64,000 nt of DNA from Arbacia lixula (taxonomy: Eukaryota > Echinodermata > Echinoidea > Arbacioida > Arbaciidae). Below the pieces are notes generated by a model that did not search any database, was not told the DNA's origin, and was given only the letters and a program-made list of their open reading frames with translations. This document shows positions 15,301-25,232 of this stretch, in pieces (within the stretch, counting starts at the first letter, position 1; each line of letters opens with the position of its first letter). The position numbers and the translations under genes were made by a program. The stretch is from assembly GCA_963669155.1 (NCBI GenBank), contig OZ022576.1:30890335-30954334 (forward strand), written 5' to 3'.

Positions 15301-18300
15301 CAGTTTTATTGTCATTAGAAAAGAAAATTGTTAGGAGACACAAGTTAGACACAGTTAAAATTTCTGCACATCTTGGAAAAATGACATAAGACATGTTTGA
15401 GCCTCAGTTCACTTCCTGCTTCAAAACAGTAATTGATCCTCTATAGTGTTACCGTACCGGCGGAGTGTACTTTGGGAAGGCGCTTTCAAGAGTGGTTTGG
15501 GACATCTGTCAGTCGAGTTAAGACATGTGCTTTTGAGCCATTGAACGTCGGAATCAGACTGAATTAAAAGACAAAGTTCAATATACATTTGGACCTCTAT
15601 TCGATTCCCGGTTCAAAATTGCCATTTTTAGTATTATCATACATGTTTTGTTATTCTGAGTGTACCTCAGTGTACAACTATCTATGTAGTTGAAAATAGC
15701 CCTGTTTTAGATCCATATGTGTATATAATGTCCAATACCATTAATATCGACAGTGAGCATACACGTATTTGGCTTCTGCATAAGATGTTAAACATAGTGG
15801 GGAATATATTAGCCTAACTTCTGTCTGACAGTGTTTGTTTGTGTGTTACCCCTGTCTCTGTACCTCTTTGCATCTCGTGTATTTCTATCCTTTCCATCTA
15901 TCCTCCTCTCCTTACCTCCCTCTGCCCCCTGCCTTCCTCCTGTTTCCCTAACCCCTCCCTTCACTTCCCATTTCTCCCATTTCTTCCTTCTTTCTCCATC
16001 ACCCTCCCCATCGCCCGCCTTCTTTCTTTCTCCACCCCCTCACTCCCTCCCATTTCTCACATCCTTTCTCCCCCCCCCCCTCTTTTTACATCCCCTCCCC
16101 CTCTTCCCCCTCATTTCTCACATCCCTTCTTCTTTTTTCCCACCGTCTTTCTCTACCCCCGCCCCCTCTCCTTTTCGGGATACTCTCCGCTCACCAGTCC
16201 GCCCCGATACCGTCCGCAACATCGTGGTGACAGCCCCAGAGCCCCACTGCCTCAACATCACCTGGGACTGGCCGGCCGGTTGGAGCGGAGAGATCACCCT
16301 CTACCTAGCGTGCGAGCTGAGGTATCGCGACATCAGCACCAATCTTCCAGCTCACGCGCGCTGGAACAAGGTCAGTGAAATCGCTGACAATTATCATTGA
16401 AGGCATACAGCCAAGACCTTAACCATGGCGAAAGATCTGTTTGATGTCTTTATAAAGTGTCTTTACTAAATTGACTTGAATAGTTTGAGAAAAATCAAAC
16501 ATATCGTTGGGAAGTTATTTGTGTTTTGAAAGGTTTGTGTTGGCATAATAGTTTTGTTAGCTGCTTCAATCATTTGGTAGCAATGCTTTGGATATTCTTG
16601 ATAGAAATACAATCAAGCATTACCTCAAGAAAGGGATCTTGCATGTTATTACCATACTGAGAGCATTGGCTACGTCATTAACAGGGCTTTGTGAACAACA
16701 GAACTGACCGCTACGTACTTTATCGTTTTGCATGTTGTGATAAAACATTCCGTAGGTCCAACCAATGCCAATGAATACTGCGCATATGATCTGTGACTTG
16801 AGGTCTCACGCACTGTACGAAGTGGCCATTTCGACGTGGTACGCTATCAACTTTGAGGAACTTACAGGCGTGTGGTCGAGAGCTGTCTCTTCAAGAACCA
16901 TGGCAACAGGTAAGGCCACTCCCATTCGTCATACCCTCTATCTTTGTAAACGGGTACATTCCACATAATCACATGAAACGAAGTTATGTTGTCCTGAATA
17001 AAAAAAAATGTCAATCAGGGAAGCAACGACAATTGTGTTAATCCCATCAGAACCTCGTAACAAAATGCAATCACCGACTGCTGACAGCCAAGGAAGCAGC
17101 TGTCCTACCCAGAAGAAGGTCCGGTTATCTGTGCTTTAATTGAGCTTCTGTAAAACAGTCATTCCTGAAAATACTTTTATTACAGTCTTACCTTTCAGTT
17201 TGTGATAACGCCTATAGAGGACAAATCATCTTGTGTATACTTTCATGGCACTGTGTTTAACACTATATGCTTCAAATGTCTGAATTGAGCGACCATTTTA
17301 TTTCCAGAACCATCAGCCGCCCCGAGAAACCTCACCCTCAATGTAACCTCAGAGGATCCGACCTGGATTGACGTCAAATGGCTACCAGTGGGAGACCTTT
17401 ATCAGAATGGCGTCATCACGTCCTACACGGTGTACTCGTGCATGGTGAACAGCTCTCAACCAGAAACGGTGCTGGAGAGATCTGTATCGGCAAGCACATC
17501 TGAGCTGCAGTGGACCTCAGAGCTCTGCATAGGTGGGTTTGACATTTTTGTCTTGATGTTCCGTTGTATGCCAGCCAGAGTGCTAGTTGCTCTCTGGTAC
17601 TTTGCGTGTGTTAATTGTAGTATGCATAATTTGCATCAATGACACGTGACGAGTTCACGGGATTTTGCTCGTGATCCACCTCTTGGTTTCGCTGATTTCA
17701 AAGGCTCTGTCATGAAAGAAAACAAAGCATCTTGTTTTCTTGAAGGCAATATTTTGCACGCTAGGCATTTTCTCATTAGCTCCGAAGGAAATCTAGGTGC
17801 GTAGCCATTGTAGACAGGTCTGACTGTATTACTTTTTTTTTTCGCGTTTTACTTGTTCAATTCAATGTTTTATTTTCAATTCAATTGGCAATAACAAAAA
17901 CAGCAATGAGGATTACAGTCAAGATAAAACAAGGCATGACAAAATACAAAGAAGCATACGACGAGATCACGATTGGTACATATCGGCAGGATAGGTGCAG
18001 GACATAACATAAAGTGGAGTTAGTATTAATGGAAAAGGGTGTGCAAAATATGGTGTGTAATTGTGGAATATGTACTGAAATAATTGTTTCATACTCATGA
18101 TGTTATAGGTGACGAAAGAGCTGGAAACTTCTCTGTACCTGCTGAGCAAGATGACGCTGGCTGGTTGGAGTACACCCTCCAGAATACCTTTCCGGGGCAC
18201 CGCTACATTGTGTGGGTCACAGCCAACAACAGTGCGGGAGAGGGGTCACCGACGCACCCTTCCCTCATCACCGTACCGGTCTTGATTCCAGGTAAGCTGC

Positions 18301-21300
18301 CACCTGAACATGCTCAGTTTCATTCACGAATAAGACTCAAAGATTGGCAGTTCTATGTAGAATGTTAACTTGCTTTGCATTCGATTACAATACCAAGTAT
18401 GATCGTGAGACTACAACTTTGTTAGCTGTTCCGATGTATTATATGAACAAAATCATGACATCGATTAATATAAGTTAATGTTGAACATTCCCATGACTTG
18501 GGTTTCTGTGAATACCTGAACAGGCATGGTAAAATAATAGACATTCTTGTCTGTTTAAACCTTTCTTTACCAGAATATATGATGTTTTATTGGAAGTGTG
18601 TTTGTCAATTGTGCAAACGAATGCCTGAAACATTTTACGAAAAATACTGTTGAATACAATATGACTACGTTCCTACAACGTCCTTCTCACTCCTTTTCTT
18701 TTTATCCCTGCACCTTTGTTTAGATAAGCCGCGTGGGAGAACGGGTGCCGTAATTGTATCTGTGATCACCATCTGCCAAGTACTCTTTATCATTGGCCTG
18801 GGCCTGTGCTGCTGGCAGGTTGGCTTCGATCTTTTCAAGAGAAATCGCCGCCTCCCCCAGCCTTACATTCCTCCCGATGTTTTGTCTCTGAAGGTATGCT
18901 TCACGCATTCTTCTGATTCTATATAAAGGCAGATTTCTTGGTCCGAAATTCGTACAGATGTCTTTCAATCCGTTATTGCTTGAAGTCTATCGACCTCACA
19001 CCTGGGCGGTCGATAGACTTGTCTACTGCATGTGGCTAACATACTACAATCCTAGATTGAAAACTGCTACAAACTGCTATAAGCATTATAAACTTGATAG
19101 GTTCCACTATGTTTAGGCAAATGGAGACATTTGCAGCTTCTTTAATATACCTTTTACCAGAGAGGTGTAAGGAATGGAGTCAAGACGAAGTGTAATTTAT
19201 TCCTACAGAAGTCGCGTGCATTGATATCACAATGGAATATTTGACGCGTTTGGCTCTTTGATCGAGGGAGATCCGCCGCCAAACAAGCATGACAAAATGT
19301 AGGATGCATCTTGAGGAATATATATTCTGTATGCACAGAAGATTTCAGAACCACTTCATGAACTGAAGTGCATGTTCAGTAGTATTACATCTTATAAAGA
19401 TACGATTCTGTGAATTTCAGATTATATTGTTGCTTCGTTTTTGTGATAAAAGGAGAATACTGTAGAAAACATGCCAGACAAATGCCTCCATATCGCACAT
19501 TTCCGAATCATATTTCCTTAAAAGTATCTTGTAAATCGTTTATTGAGTGTTAAATCTTTCATGGAAACAATCTCAATTTCGTGTGCGGAGGTGTCCGTAA
19601 AAGTTACGGACCAAATTCTTTCTACAATTTTTTTTCCCCCTTCGCTCACCCCAAAACTAATTCACAGTGTGTGTAAATAGATCAACTACGAGCTCCCAGC
19701 GAAGGCTGAACGGTTGACATGCTTCTCAAAACAGATTGTCTTTTATTATTCAGAGGAAGGCACTACTTAATTAGAAATACAGCTAATTGTTTAAAACACC
19801 TGAATGTCTTGAATTGTTATGAGGCGGCGGACCTCATAGATCAAAGGAAGTCTATCCGAGCGCAGTCCATCCATGATAGGTCCATGCTTTTACGTACCAT
19901 AATCATTTTTTTTAATCCATCATGCCGTATACTTATCCTTGTACTGTGTTTTTCCTCGAGAATGATTGAATGAATATTTCTGAAAGAGGTGGAGGCTCCT
20001 TATAGAATCTACAGTAATGATGTCTTATAATCCCACGATAGGGCTTTCAGGAAATCAGCTACAGCTAGAAACTTCGACGATGACACCTTATGATGGCAAA
20101 AGGTGTACTTACAAGTTAAAACTGCATTACCTAAGCAACAATTGACAGGTAGCAACATCATGTAGAAATATAGCAGTGAATGCATATCTCACGAAAATAT
20201 TTGTGAAAACGTGTTTCCAATATTTCATTTTCTGCCATTGTTTCACTTCCCCGTCCTATCCCCTGTCCATCTCACAGCAAGAGGCTTTGACTCCTCGAGC
20301 GCCGTGTCCAGGAGAATTCTTCGACGAGATCCCAGGGTATCGCAACAAGTCCTACGTCTACGACCACCTGCAGACGAAGCCCCTTCCAGACAGCAACAGT
20401 GGTTGTTCCAGCGTTGATCACGGCTTCTATGACATGCAGAGCAGTGGCAGCAGCGGTGGATCCTCTCTGTCGTCGAGCACGACTTCGCATTACAACTCCT
20501 CGCACTACCACAACATGTCCACCATGCGCTGCAAAGTGGGTCCGAAGAACCATCAACAGCTGGTGTTGATGACAGATCCTAACACAGGTTACTCTGTTGC
20601 TACTTGCCTCACTGATGATATCGGTGGGATACCTATCCCGGAAATGCCCCAGGAGTCCGGGACAAAATGTGGGAGCGACTACGACGAGGACGATGACGGG
20701 TATATCAAACCCAATGAGATCGAATCGACGGAAGTTATGAATAAGCATATCCGTGGAGACTCTCTGTATGATAAGCCGTCTAAAGGGCGCCCCATCAATC
20801 ACATCAGACTGAGGTATAGTTCGGATCAGAGTGACACTACGACAGCCTCGAGCATTCTCAGCGACCAAGGTTTTGGTAGCGCCGAGAGCGACCCAGAATC
20901 TCGACAGGCCAGCCCCACACAACAATGTTCACCGATGTTTCAAGAGTTCCCAACCAAACTCGAGGCGCTCCTATCCCTACCAGAGGCGAGTGACTCCGCA
21001 GAGTACTTCTGTATCGACGAGATTGAGAGCATATGCAGTTCGAGGAAGACTGCACCAGGCAGGTCCGGGAATCGAGATGAAATGCCGTACAGGTTGCCGA
21101 TGTATCCGCCATCGTATTGGCGAAAATCCGAGGCATCACACAAAAGTTCTGGAAGCGAGAGCGAGAGTTACGCGGGATACATGTTTATGGCGACCATGGA
21201 AGAGAGTAGCACTGACTATGGGTACATAGGTCATGACAGTGTCCACAGCGGAAAGTCAACGCAGCAAACAGACTTGTCTTGCGAATCACCCCAGGAAAGA

Positions 21301-21813
21301 AATGTCGACGAGTATGACACAAGTCAGCTTGTTTTCACGTACGAGGTGAGTGACCTTCCTCCTGATGTCTCACCTACTGATACTCGACCATCACATGACA
21401 CAAATAAAGTATTGGCCATTGATGGTCCACAGAACGAGATGTCTTCCTCAAGGTGTCTTCCAGCATTTCCCCTTTCTTCCTCACCTCCTCACACATGTCA
21501 GCAGGACCCAAAGGATACAGATAGGTCTGAACCCAGCGGTAATTGTGCGCATGGGCAGAGCGCGTCTGAGACAGTGCGTCCGTCTTCCGTCTCGACTAGT
21601 AGCGTTGACTGTTACGTTACGGAGCAACCAGCTAACTGTGGGAGTACCAGCCCAACTAGTTCAGTAGTGAATCCGTACGTGTCGCACACGGACCCGATCG
21701 AGGCCTGTAGCGGGACTATAGTGTCTACACAGCCCCGAATCGGACCATCGCTGTCTGGCATTCTGTTTAGTGATCCCGTGTCTGGCTACGTAAGCAACGC
21801 GGTCTTCACCTAA
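3111..21813 (+). CDS. gp130-like class I cytokine receptor (nine exons, 5' end missing)
   Basis: Predicted exons: 3111-3389, 4873-5008, 14942-15087, 16198-16370, 16756-16909, 17308-17532, 18109-18291, 18724-18893, 20278-21813. All have AG/GT borders and phases join without a break, giving 999 residues plus a split first codon. Seen in order: C2-type Ig, D2 with the class I cysteine pattern and CKW motif, D3 ending in a degenerate WSXWS (GVWSRAVSS), one FNIII, a TM helix, a proline-rich Box1-like stretch and a long serine-rich tail with many tyrosines. Established: this order matches the IL6ST/gp130, LIFR and Domeless group, which binds helical cytokines and signals through bound JAKs and STATs at the plasma membrane. 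gp130 has three membrane-proximal FNIII domains; here only one is seen. The signal-peptide exon must lie upstream (phase 1 intron) and was not found in 1-3110. Orthology to a named vertebrate receptor is not claimed. Confidence 0.85.
3390..4872 (+). other. Receptor intron between Ig and D2 exons
   Basis: Bounded by GTAAGT and TTTCTAG (phase 1). No gene or clear repeat was recognised inside. Confidence 0.6.
4873..5008 (+). CDS. Receptor exon: first half of D2 (cytokine-binding domain)
   Basis: It encodes a D2 start with PPEPVENVTC and, 14 residues on, FRCKWD. Paired cysteines with C-x-W are the hallmark of the N-terminal half of the class I cytokine-receptor homology region, and human gp130 has the closely similar PPEKPKNLSC...MRCEWD. 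The exon is phase 1 at its start and phase 2 at its end (TCATCAGG|GTAAGC). The following intron is almost 10 kb. Confidence 0.87.
5225..5898. mobile_element. TTAA-flanked foldback MITE (Kolobok- or piggyBac-like target)
   Basis: The element reads TTAA|AGGTCCCCTGA at the left and TCAGGGGACCT|TTAA at the right. Its two halves are inverted copies of each other over about 300 bp each (for example CTCAGCACTGCTAAGCCCCG at left is mirrored at right as CGGGGCTTAGCAGTGCTGAG). No coding sequence is present, so it is non-autonomous. Kolobok and piggyBac elements both duplicate TTAA; the purine start (AGG) fits Kolobok better. Superfamily is inference. Confidence 0.75.
5901..6250. repeat. Dispersed repeat, copy 1
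   Basis: A stretch with ATATTCAAACATCTGTATGG, AAAGCATTCCA and GACATTTAGCTG recurs with divergence at 26936-27215 and partly at 26095-26345. The family is unknown. The same orientation is kept in all three copies. Confidence 0.65.
6640..7038. repeat. Two-copy direct duplication of ~175 bp
   Basis: Copy 1 (6640-6816) and copy 2 (6869-7038) both run from GGACGT(C/A)TTGCC to GGCCCAGGAGCCAGTGA with small differences. A short word, CAACGACATTGCAACAAGGG, precedes copy 2 and also occurs near 5930, so the duplicated block may be larger. Confidence 0.8.
8358..8640. repeat. Diverged ~100-bp tandem repeat, about three copies
   Basis: Each copy has a variant of ATG(C/T)CTTTCTTTCTTGAA followed by AAGTGAACTATTC. 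The copies are strongly diverged, so the boundaries are approximate. Confidence 0.5.
14019..14180. repeat. Dispersed repeat with CCACCCTGAAGTT start
   Basis: The words CCACCCTGAAGTT and AATAAAAGCA occur together here and again near 26100, suggesting a shared dispersed family. The extent is not resolved. Confidence 0.4.
14942..15087 (+). CDS. Receptor exon: second half of D2
   Basis: It follows the acceptor CCTCAACAG and ends ATCG|GTGAGT (phase 2 to phase 1). The peptide begins LDWETCKLSGSARC and contains four further clustered cysteines and MDIRVISTNILGNSSY. This matches the second disulphide and the F/G strands of a D2 domain (gp130: ADCKAKRDTPTSC, VEAENALGK). NSS is a potential glycosylation site. 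Confidence 0.82.
15088..16197 (+). other. Receptor intron with a very long pyrimidine tract
   Basis: Phase 1 intron (GTGAGT to CACCAG). Its last ~370 bp (about 15826-16197) are almost pure C/T on the + strand. Long frames of Ser/Pro/Phe/Leu across it are compositional artefacts. Confidence 0.65.
16198..16370 (+). CDS. Receptor exon: first half of D3 (FNIII fold)
   Basis: The exon begins VRPDTVRNIVVTAPEPHC and contains LNITWDWPAGWSGEITLY, the A to C strands of a fibronectin-III fold, then CELRYRD, like the YNIQYR strand of gp130 D3. It starts in phase 1 and ends in phase 0 at AACAAG|GTCAGT. A very long pyrimidine tract lies directly upstream. Confidence 0.85.
16756..16909 (+). CDS. Receptor exon: second half of D3 with WSXWS-like motif
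   Basis: The exon contains CDLRSHALYEVAIST (E/F strands) and then GVWSRAVSSRT, the position where class I receptors carry WSXWS. The first WS is kept and the second Trp is replaced by Val. A degenerate box is known in some family members and normally helps fold D3. Phase 0 start, phase 1 end (ACAG|GTAAGG). Confidence 0.85.
17308..17532 (+). CDS. Receptor exon: first half of membrane-proximal FNIII
   Basis: The exon encodes EPSAAPRNLTLNVTSED, WIDVKWLPV and NGVITSYTVYSC, the classic Pro, Trp and Tyr pattern of FNIII A, B and C strands. Phase 1 at both ends, donor CATAG|GTGGGT. NLT, NVT and NSS are potential glycosylation sites. Confidence 0.85.
18109..18291 (+). CDS. Receptor exon: second half of membrane-proximal FNIII
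   Basis: The exon encodes AGWLEYTLQNTFPGHRYIVW and VTANNSAGEGSP, the E to G strands of an FNIII domain with the usual N-x-x-G-x-G-x-x-S/P turn. It is followed by a short linker to the TM exon. Phase 1 at both ends; donor CCAG|GTAAGC. Confidence 0.85.
18724..18893 (+). CDS. Receptor exon: transmembrane helix and Box1-like motif
   Basis: A hydrophobic helix (AVIVSVITICQVLFIIGLGL, then CC and W) is followed by a basic stop-transfer stretch KRNRR and the proline-rich LPQPYIPPDVLSLK. In gp130 the equivalent site, about ten residues inside the membrane, is Box1 (WPNVPDPS), which binds JAK. The role here is inferred from position and the prolines. Phase 1 start, phase 0 end (CTGAAG|GTATGC). Confidence 0.85.
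18894..20277 (+). other. Receptor intron before the cytoplasmic exon
   Basis: Phase 0 intron (GTATGC to CTCACAG). It holds a perfect 13-bp hairpin at about 18981-19020 (AAGTCTATCGACC paired with GGTCGATAGACTT) and a smaller one near 19590. No gene was seen. Confidence 0.6.
20278..21813 (+). CDS. Receptor last exon: cytoplasmic signalling tail
   Basis: This exon starts at the acceptor CATCTCACAG and encodes 511 residues ending in SGYVSNAVFT and TAA. It is rich in Ser, Asp and Pro. Candidate docking tyrosines: YDMQ (codon at 20428), which fits the STAT3-type YxxQ consensus; YDKP (codon at 20767), which resembles the STAT1 site YDKPH of IFNGR1; plus GYIKP, EYFCI, GYIGH, CYVTE and GYVSN. A run of serines (SSGSSGGSSLSSSTTS) follows YDMQ; gp130 has a comparable serine patch with an internalisation role. 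An ATG-initiated reading frame opens at 20176, but that part is intron: it precedes the acceptor. Tyrosine functions are inferred. Confidence 0.85.
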   Translation, partial: QEALTPRAPCPGEFFDEIPGYRNKSYVYDHLQTKPLPDSNSGCSSVDHGFYDMQSSGSSGGSSLSSSTTSHYNSSHYHNMSTMRCKVGPKNHQQLVLMTDPNTGYSVATCLTDDIGGIPIPEMPQESGTKCGSDYDEDDDGYIKPNEIESTEVMNKHIRGDSLYDKPSKGRPINHIRLRYSSDQSDTTTASSILSDQGFGSAESDPESRQASPTQQCSPMFQEFPTKLEALLSLPEASDSAEYFCIDEIESICSSRKTAPGRSGNRDEMPYRLPMYPPSYWRKSEASHKSSGSESESYAGYMFMATMEESSTDYGYIGHDSVHSGKSTQQTDLSCESPQERNVDEYDTSQLVFTYEVSDLPPDVSPTDTRPSHDTNKVLAIDGPQNEMSSSRCLPAFPLSSSPPHTCQQDPKDTDRSEPSGNCAHGQSASETVRPSSVSTSSVDCYVTEQPANCGSTSPTSSVVNPYVSHTDPIEACSGTIVSTQPRIGPSLSGILFSDPVSGYVSNAVFT

Positions 21814-22548
21814 AGCTCGAAGTACACAGGACAAAGCAGTAGCGTTCCGACCGATGCCAACGAACATGAGCTGAGCATTAGACTCTAGAAATGATCACAG
21901 GCTTACCCTGTTCTTTCTCAAGATTGCTTCGTGAAGTCGAGATAAAAACATTTTGATATGATATCGTGTTTAAAGAAAGACAGAAATAATCCAGAATGTA
22001 GAATGTGTTTTAATGAAAACTGCATGATAAGATACGACTGCCAATAGAACGGGTATGAACAGAAGGAGTGACTCGAATAGATCGAGGTGATTTGATGTTT
22101 TATTAATCGCTATTTTAAGAAGCCTAAAAGCGCCGCAGAGTTATCCATTTATCCATTTGCATGGTAGAATATGCAAACCTGAAACGATACAATTAGCTTT
22201 TAAATCAATTGCTACGCCGGCCCAGATGATAAGAATGATCTTCCGATTGATATCCGTGCTGCGAATTCCGTGCTGTTCAAGAAATATCTTCAAAATTGTC
22301 TTCTTGTCCCGTATAATGCACAATAACCATTCAAACTGGATATATATTATGTTATGAAAAACGTAATAACCATCATTGTTATCCATTCCTACAAATGCTC
22401 TACACTGTCATAAGTGAACCACATCGCTTACTTTGTTTTAAAGTGAGATTCCCCTTCCATTTTCTGATGGAAGTAACCGCTTTTCTACCACTCCTCCCCC
22501 CCCCCCCCTCTCTCTCTCTCTTTCTCTCTCCACTGGTTACTCTATCTG

Positions 22549-22720
22549 CAGGGTGTTTCACCAAGCTGTTCGTAAGTTACGAACGCCTGGTGATCCCTTT
22601 TTGTGCTAAATCAGATTCTCAATGGACAAAGTGCGGTATTACATTTAGCACAAGAATGGATCACCAGTCGTTCGTAAAGTCGTTCGTAACTTGCGAACAG
22701 CTTGGTGAAACACCCCCCTG
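22549..22720. mobile_element. Small foldback MITE in the receptor 3' UTR
   Basis: The left end reads CAGGGTGTTTCACCAAGCTG and the right end is its reverse complement with extra C residues (CAGCTTGGTGAAACACCCCC, then CTG). The arms also share CTGGTGATCC and the TGTGCTAAAT/ATTTAGCACA pair. The whole 172 bp can fold on itself. No target duplication was visible. If transcribed it would put a long hairpin into the receptor mRNA. Confidence 0.75.
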
Positions 22721-23644
22721 ATTAGTTAGTTCGCATTTGTTAGATTTTGGCTCGATTTAGATGACTCTCGTCTTTATATAACTGTTTTCTTTTCCTTGCA
22801 TACTTTGTCATTATTTCTTTGACTCTTTGTGCGCAAGAAACACGACTCATCTGAATGTTATGCTTTAAAAGCTTTATACTAGTATGCTTAAAATCAGTAT
22901 AAATTGTATGTCATGGTGAATAGGTTCAAAGTAAATCATATCATGTTTATAACATAGACTCTCGCGCGCCAGAGATACGATTTGATAGCTATGACACATT
23001 GGAAATGTGAATGTTTATTATATCTAAATATATGATTATAAATGTTAAGTCCAGAGAGCAATCGTTTACATTATTTTTTTTATACATAATCTGTATTAAT
23101 ACATTGGGCTTCTTTCTCCTAATGCTAAAAACTATGAATTATCATATACCGTGTAATTTGACATGGACATTAGATTAACAATGTTATTTTTCATGTTTTG
23201 TAATGCATTCTGTACAGATGTGCACATTAAATATTCATATACATCACTTCATTTTGTGTACCATTTGATTGAAAGTAAAGAATCTCGTAAAAAGTGACAA
23301 GCTGGCGATAAATTTAATAATATTTCATTTGCACAAATCATCATTATACTCTCCTAAAAGAGCCAACGTTTGTTGTCACAATATGTATATATACAATGAA
23401 TCTGAGCGTATGTAAATATACTTACTGGTAGGCAAATCTATTTTAGTATTTTAGGTTTCACGTATAATGTAAGAAAATATGGATTAGAGTCCAGTCCAAT
23501 TCATTTATGTTCATGACTTCATGACGCGTCCAGTCAGGCTTTAGTATACCTCATTAATATCCACATAGGCATGACGTAATCTCATTGATATTCATGTCGC
23601 AATGTCTTAATACCTCAAGGCGGATTCACTCCAGATCCGACATT

Positions 23645-23820
23645 CCGACATATGACACGACATACGTTCAAAGCAAGACCATACGCGTCCATGCAATTCG
23701 CAAGCTAGATATTGTCTGATCTAGATCAAAGCGAGACCATAAGCGATCAGACAATGCACAAGCTAGATACTGTCTGATCTAGATCAAAGCAATACCACAC
23801 TCGTTCATGCAATGCCCAAC
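23645..23820. repeat. ~58-bp tandem repeat, nearly three copies
   Basis: AAGCTAGATA(T/C)TGTCTGATC and TAGATCAAAGC recur at a spacing of 58 bp, with a partial, diverged copy upstream. Confidence 0.75.
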
Positions 23821-24551
23821 CGAAATATTTTGAAAGTTTTAGTTGAGCTCCACTCTACGTCCACGTCGGCGGTAGCCTCTCAAATATCAAACGATGTGAA
23901 ATAATATCATAATAGTGTCAAATACTTATAGATTGTGTGATTTGTCGACCTATATTGCGCGATGTGTCGTCATTGCCCAATTTTCACACCCGGCCTCAAG
24001 TCCCTTTAGTCTTGTAGTTTTCTAAAGATGGTACATTGAGTGTGATTCCTTGAAGAAATGTTTTTTTGTCTAGTTCTGAAAGATGCGAATGCTGCAATAT
24101 TTTATACAGTGTAGTTGTATTCTATAGCGAAAGTTTCAAAAAGGGCAATGTGTGGTGCGTATCACATTCAGTACTTCTTCATCATGATGTGGATGTATAC
24201 TAGTGAAAGTTAAGCACATTGATATAACAAATGCGTCGGCCTGGAATAATGGCAATAACCTATATTGGTATAGAATAATTTATATATGCATGCCATCATT
24301 TTGCACATATCTGGTGACAGGTGAGTACAGTTTGTGAGTAAATGAATGCAATATTATTATTGTAATTTTAATCCACCCGTTGACATTTGTATAAATAAAT
24401 GTAAACTGGTTGCAATAAATGGAATATATATATATATATATATATATACGAAAAAACTCATAAGATATAATGTCATAGTGTGGCTATCAACATATAAATG
24501 AATGTGCAGAGAGAAAAAAGAGAGTAAGACAGAGCACACTAACATCAAAAC

Positions 24552-24641
24552 ATGTGTGTATGTGTGTGTGTGTGTGTGTGTGAGTGTGTTAATGTGTGTG
24601 TGTATGTGTATATATGTCTGTGTGTGTGTGAGTGTGTTAAT

Positions 24642-24674
<33 letters not shown>
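24552..24674. repeat. (GT)n microsatellite, interrupted
   Basis: About 120 bp of GT with TAT and AG interruptions, after an (AT)n tract at about 24424-24448. Confidence 0.95.
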
Positions 24675-24679
<5 letters not shown>

Positions 24680-25232
24680 GAGAGTGAGAGGTCTTTTTCT
24701 TTTTTCCTCCATTCTCCTCCATTCTCTATATCTCTGTCTCTTTCTATTTTCTTCACTTCCCCTTTCTATCTATATGTCTCTATGTACGTCTTTATTATGT
24801 TTTCATCGATATAAAACGTAAATTCATCTTGCTTCTTTCCAACATTATATATTTCACATATATTTTTCTATGAGTCAAAAAAAAAATAGTGAATGATAGG
24901 CCTATGTATTTGACATTTGAATACAACACGTCTCCATAAAATAAAATCACCGAAGTTCTGAACTCTCACGTATTGGCCCAAACCTTAGTACGCCTTTGGT
25001 TTACCACAAAACCTTCGATAAAAAAGTAAGGGAAGAATGCATAATTCCCCTATAGACACATTGCTTTTTTCTCGTTTTTCTAAACCACACATTGAGATCA
25101 ATATTTTCGGCACCAGTTCATGATCAAGCATACGCAGCAGCCGCGCTGCCATCCCTCCCATTGATGATGTGTTGTCACAAACATACACTTAATTTTCACG
25201 CACACACACCCAAAACCACAACCACATACACA

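Larger units (their letters stand above)
16371..18723 (+). other. Introns between D3, FNIII and TM exons
   Basis: Four introns: 16371-16755 (phase 0), 16910-17307, 17533-18108 and 18292-18723 (all phase 1), each with canonical borders. The third carries ATTGAATTGAA-like words near 17860-17890, possibly the tail of an old LINE. Nothing else was recognised. Confidence 0.6.
21814..24420 (+). other. Probable 3' UTR and flank of the receptor gene
   Basis: No coding signal is seen after the stop at 21813. The stretch is AT-rich and holds a hairpin element (22549-22720). Possible polyadenylation signals on the + strand are ATTAAA near 23226, AATAAA at 24394 and AATAAA at 24414. Which is used cannot be told from sequence. 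Confidence 0.4.

Noticed and set aside
20176-20277. Upstream ATG start for the receptor tail as a separate intracellular protein
   Set aside because: The segment lies before a strong acceptor (CATCTCACAG) whose phase fits the TM exon exactly, so it is intron.
20272-20925. 217-codon antisense frame under the receptor tail
   Set aside because: A shadow of the sense coding frame. No independent protein features.
24357-24722. Thr/His- or Cys/Val-rich frames
   Set aside because: Translations of CA/GT microsatellites.
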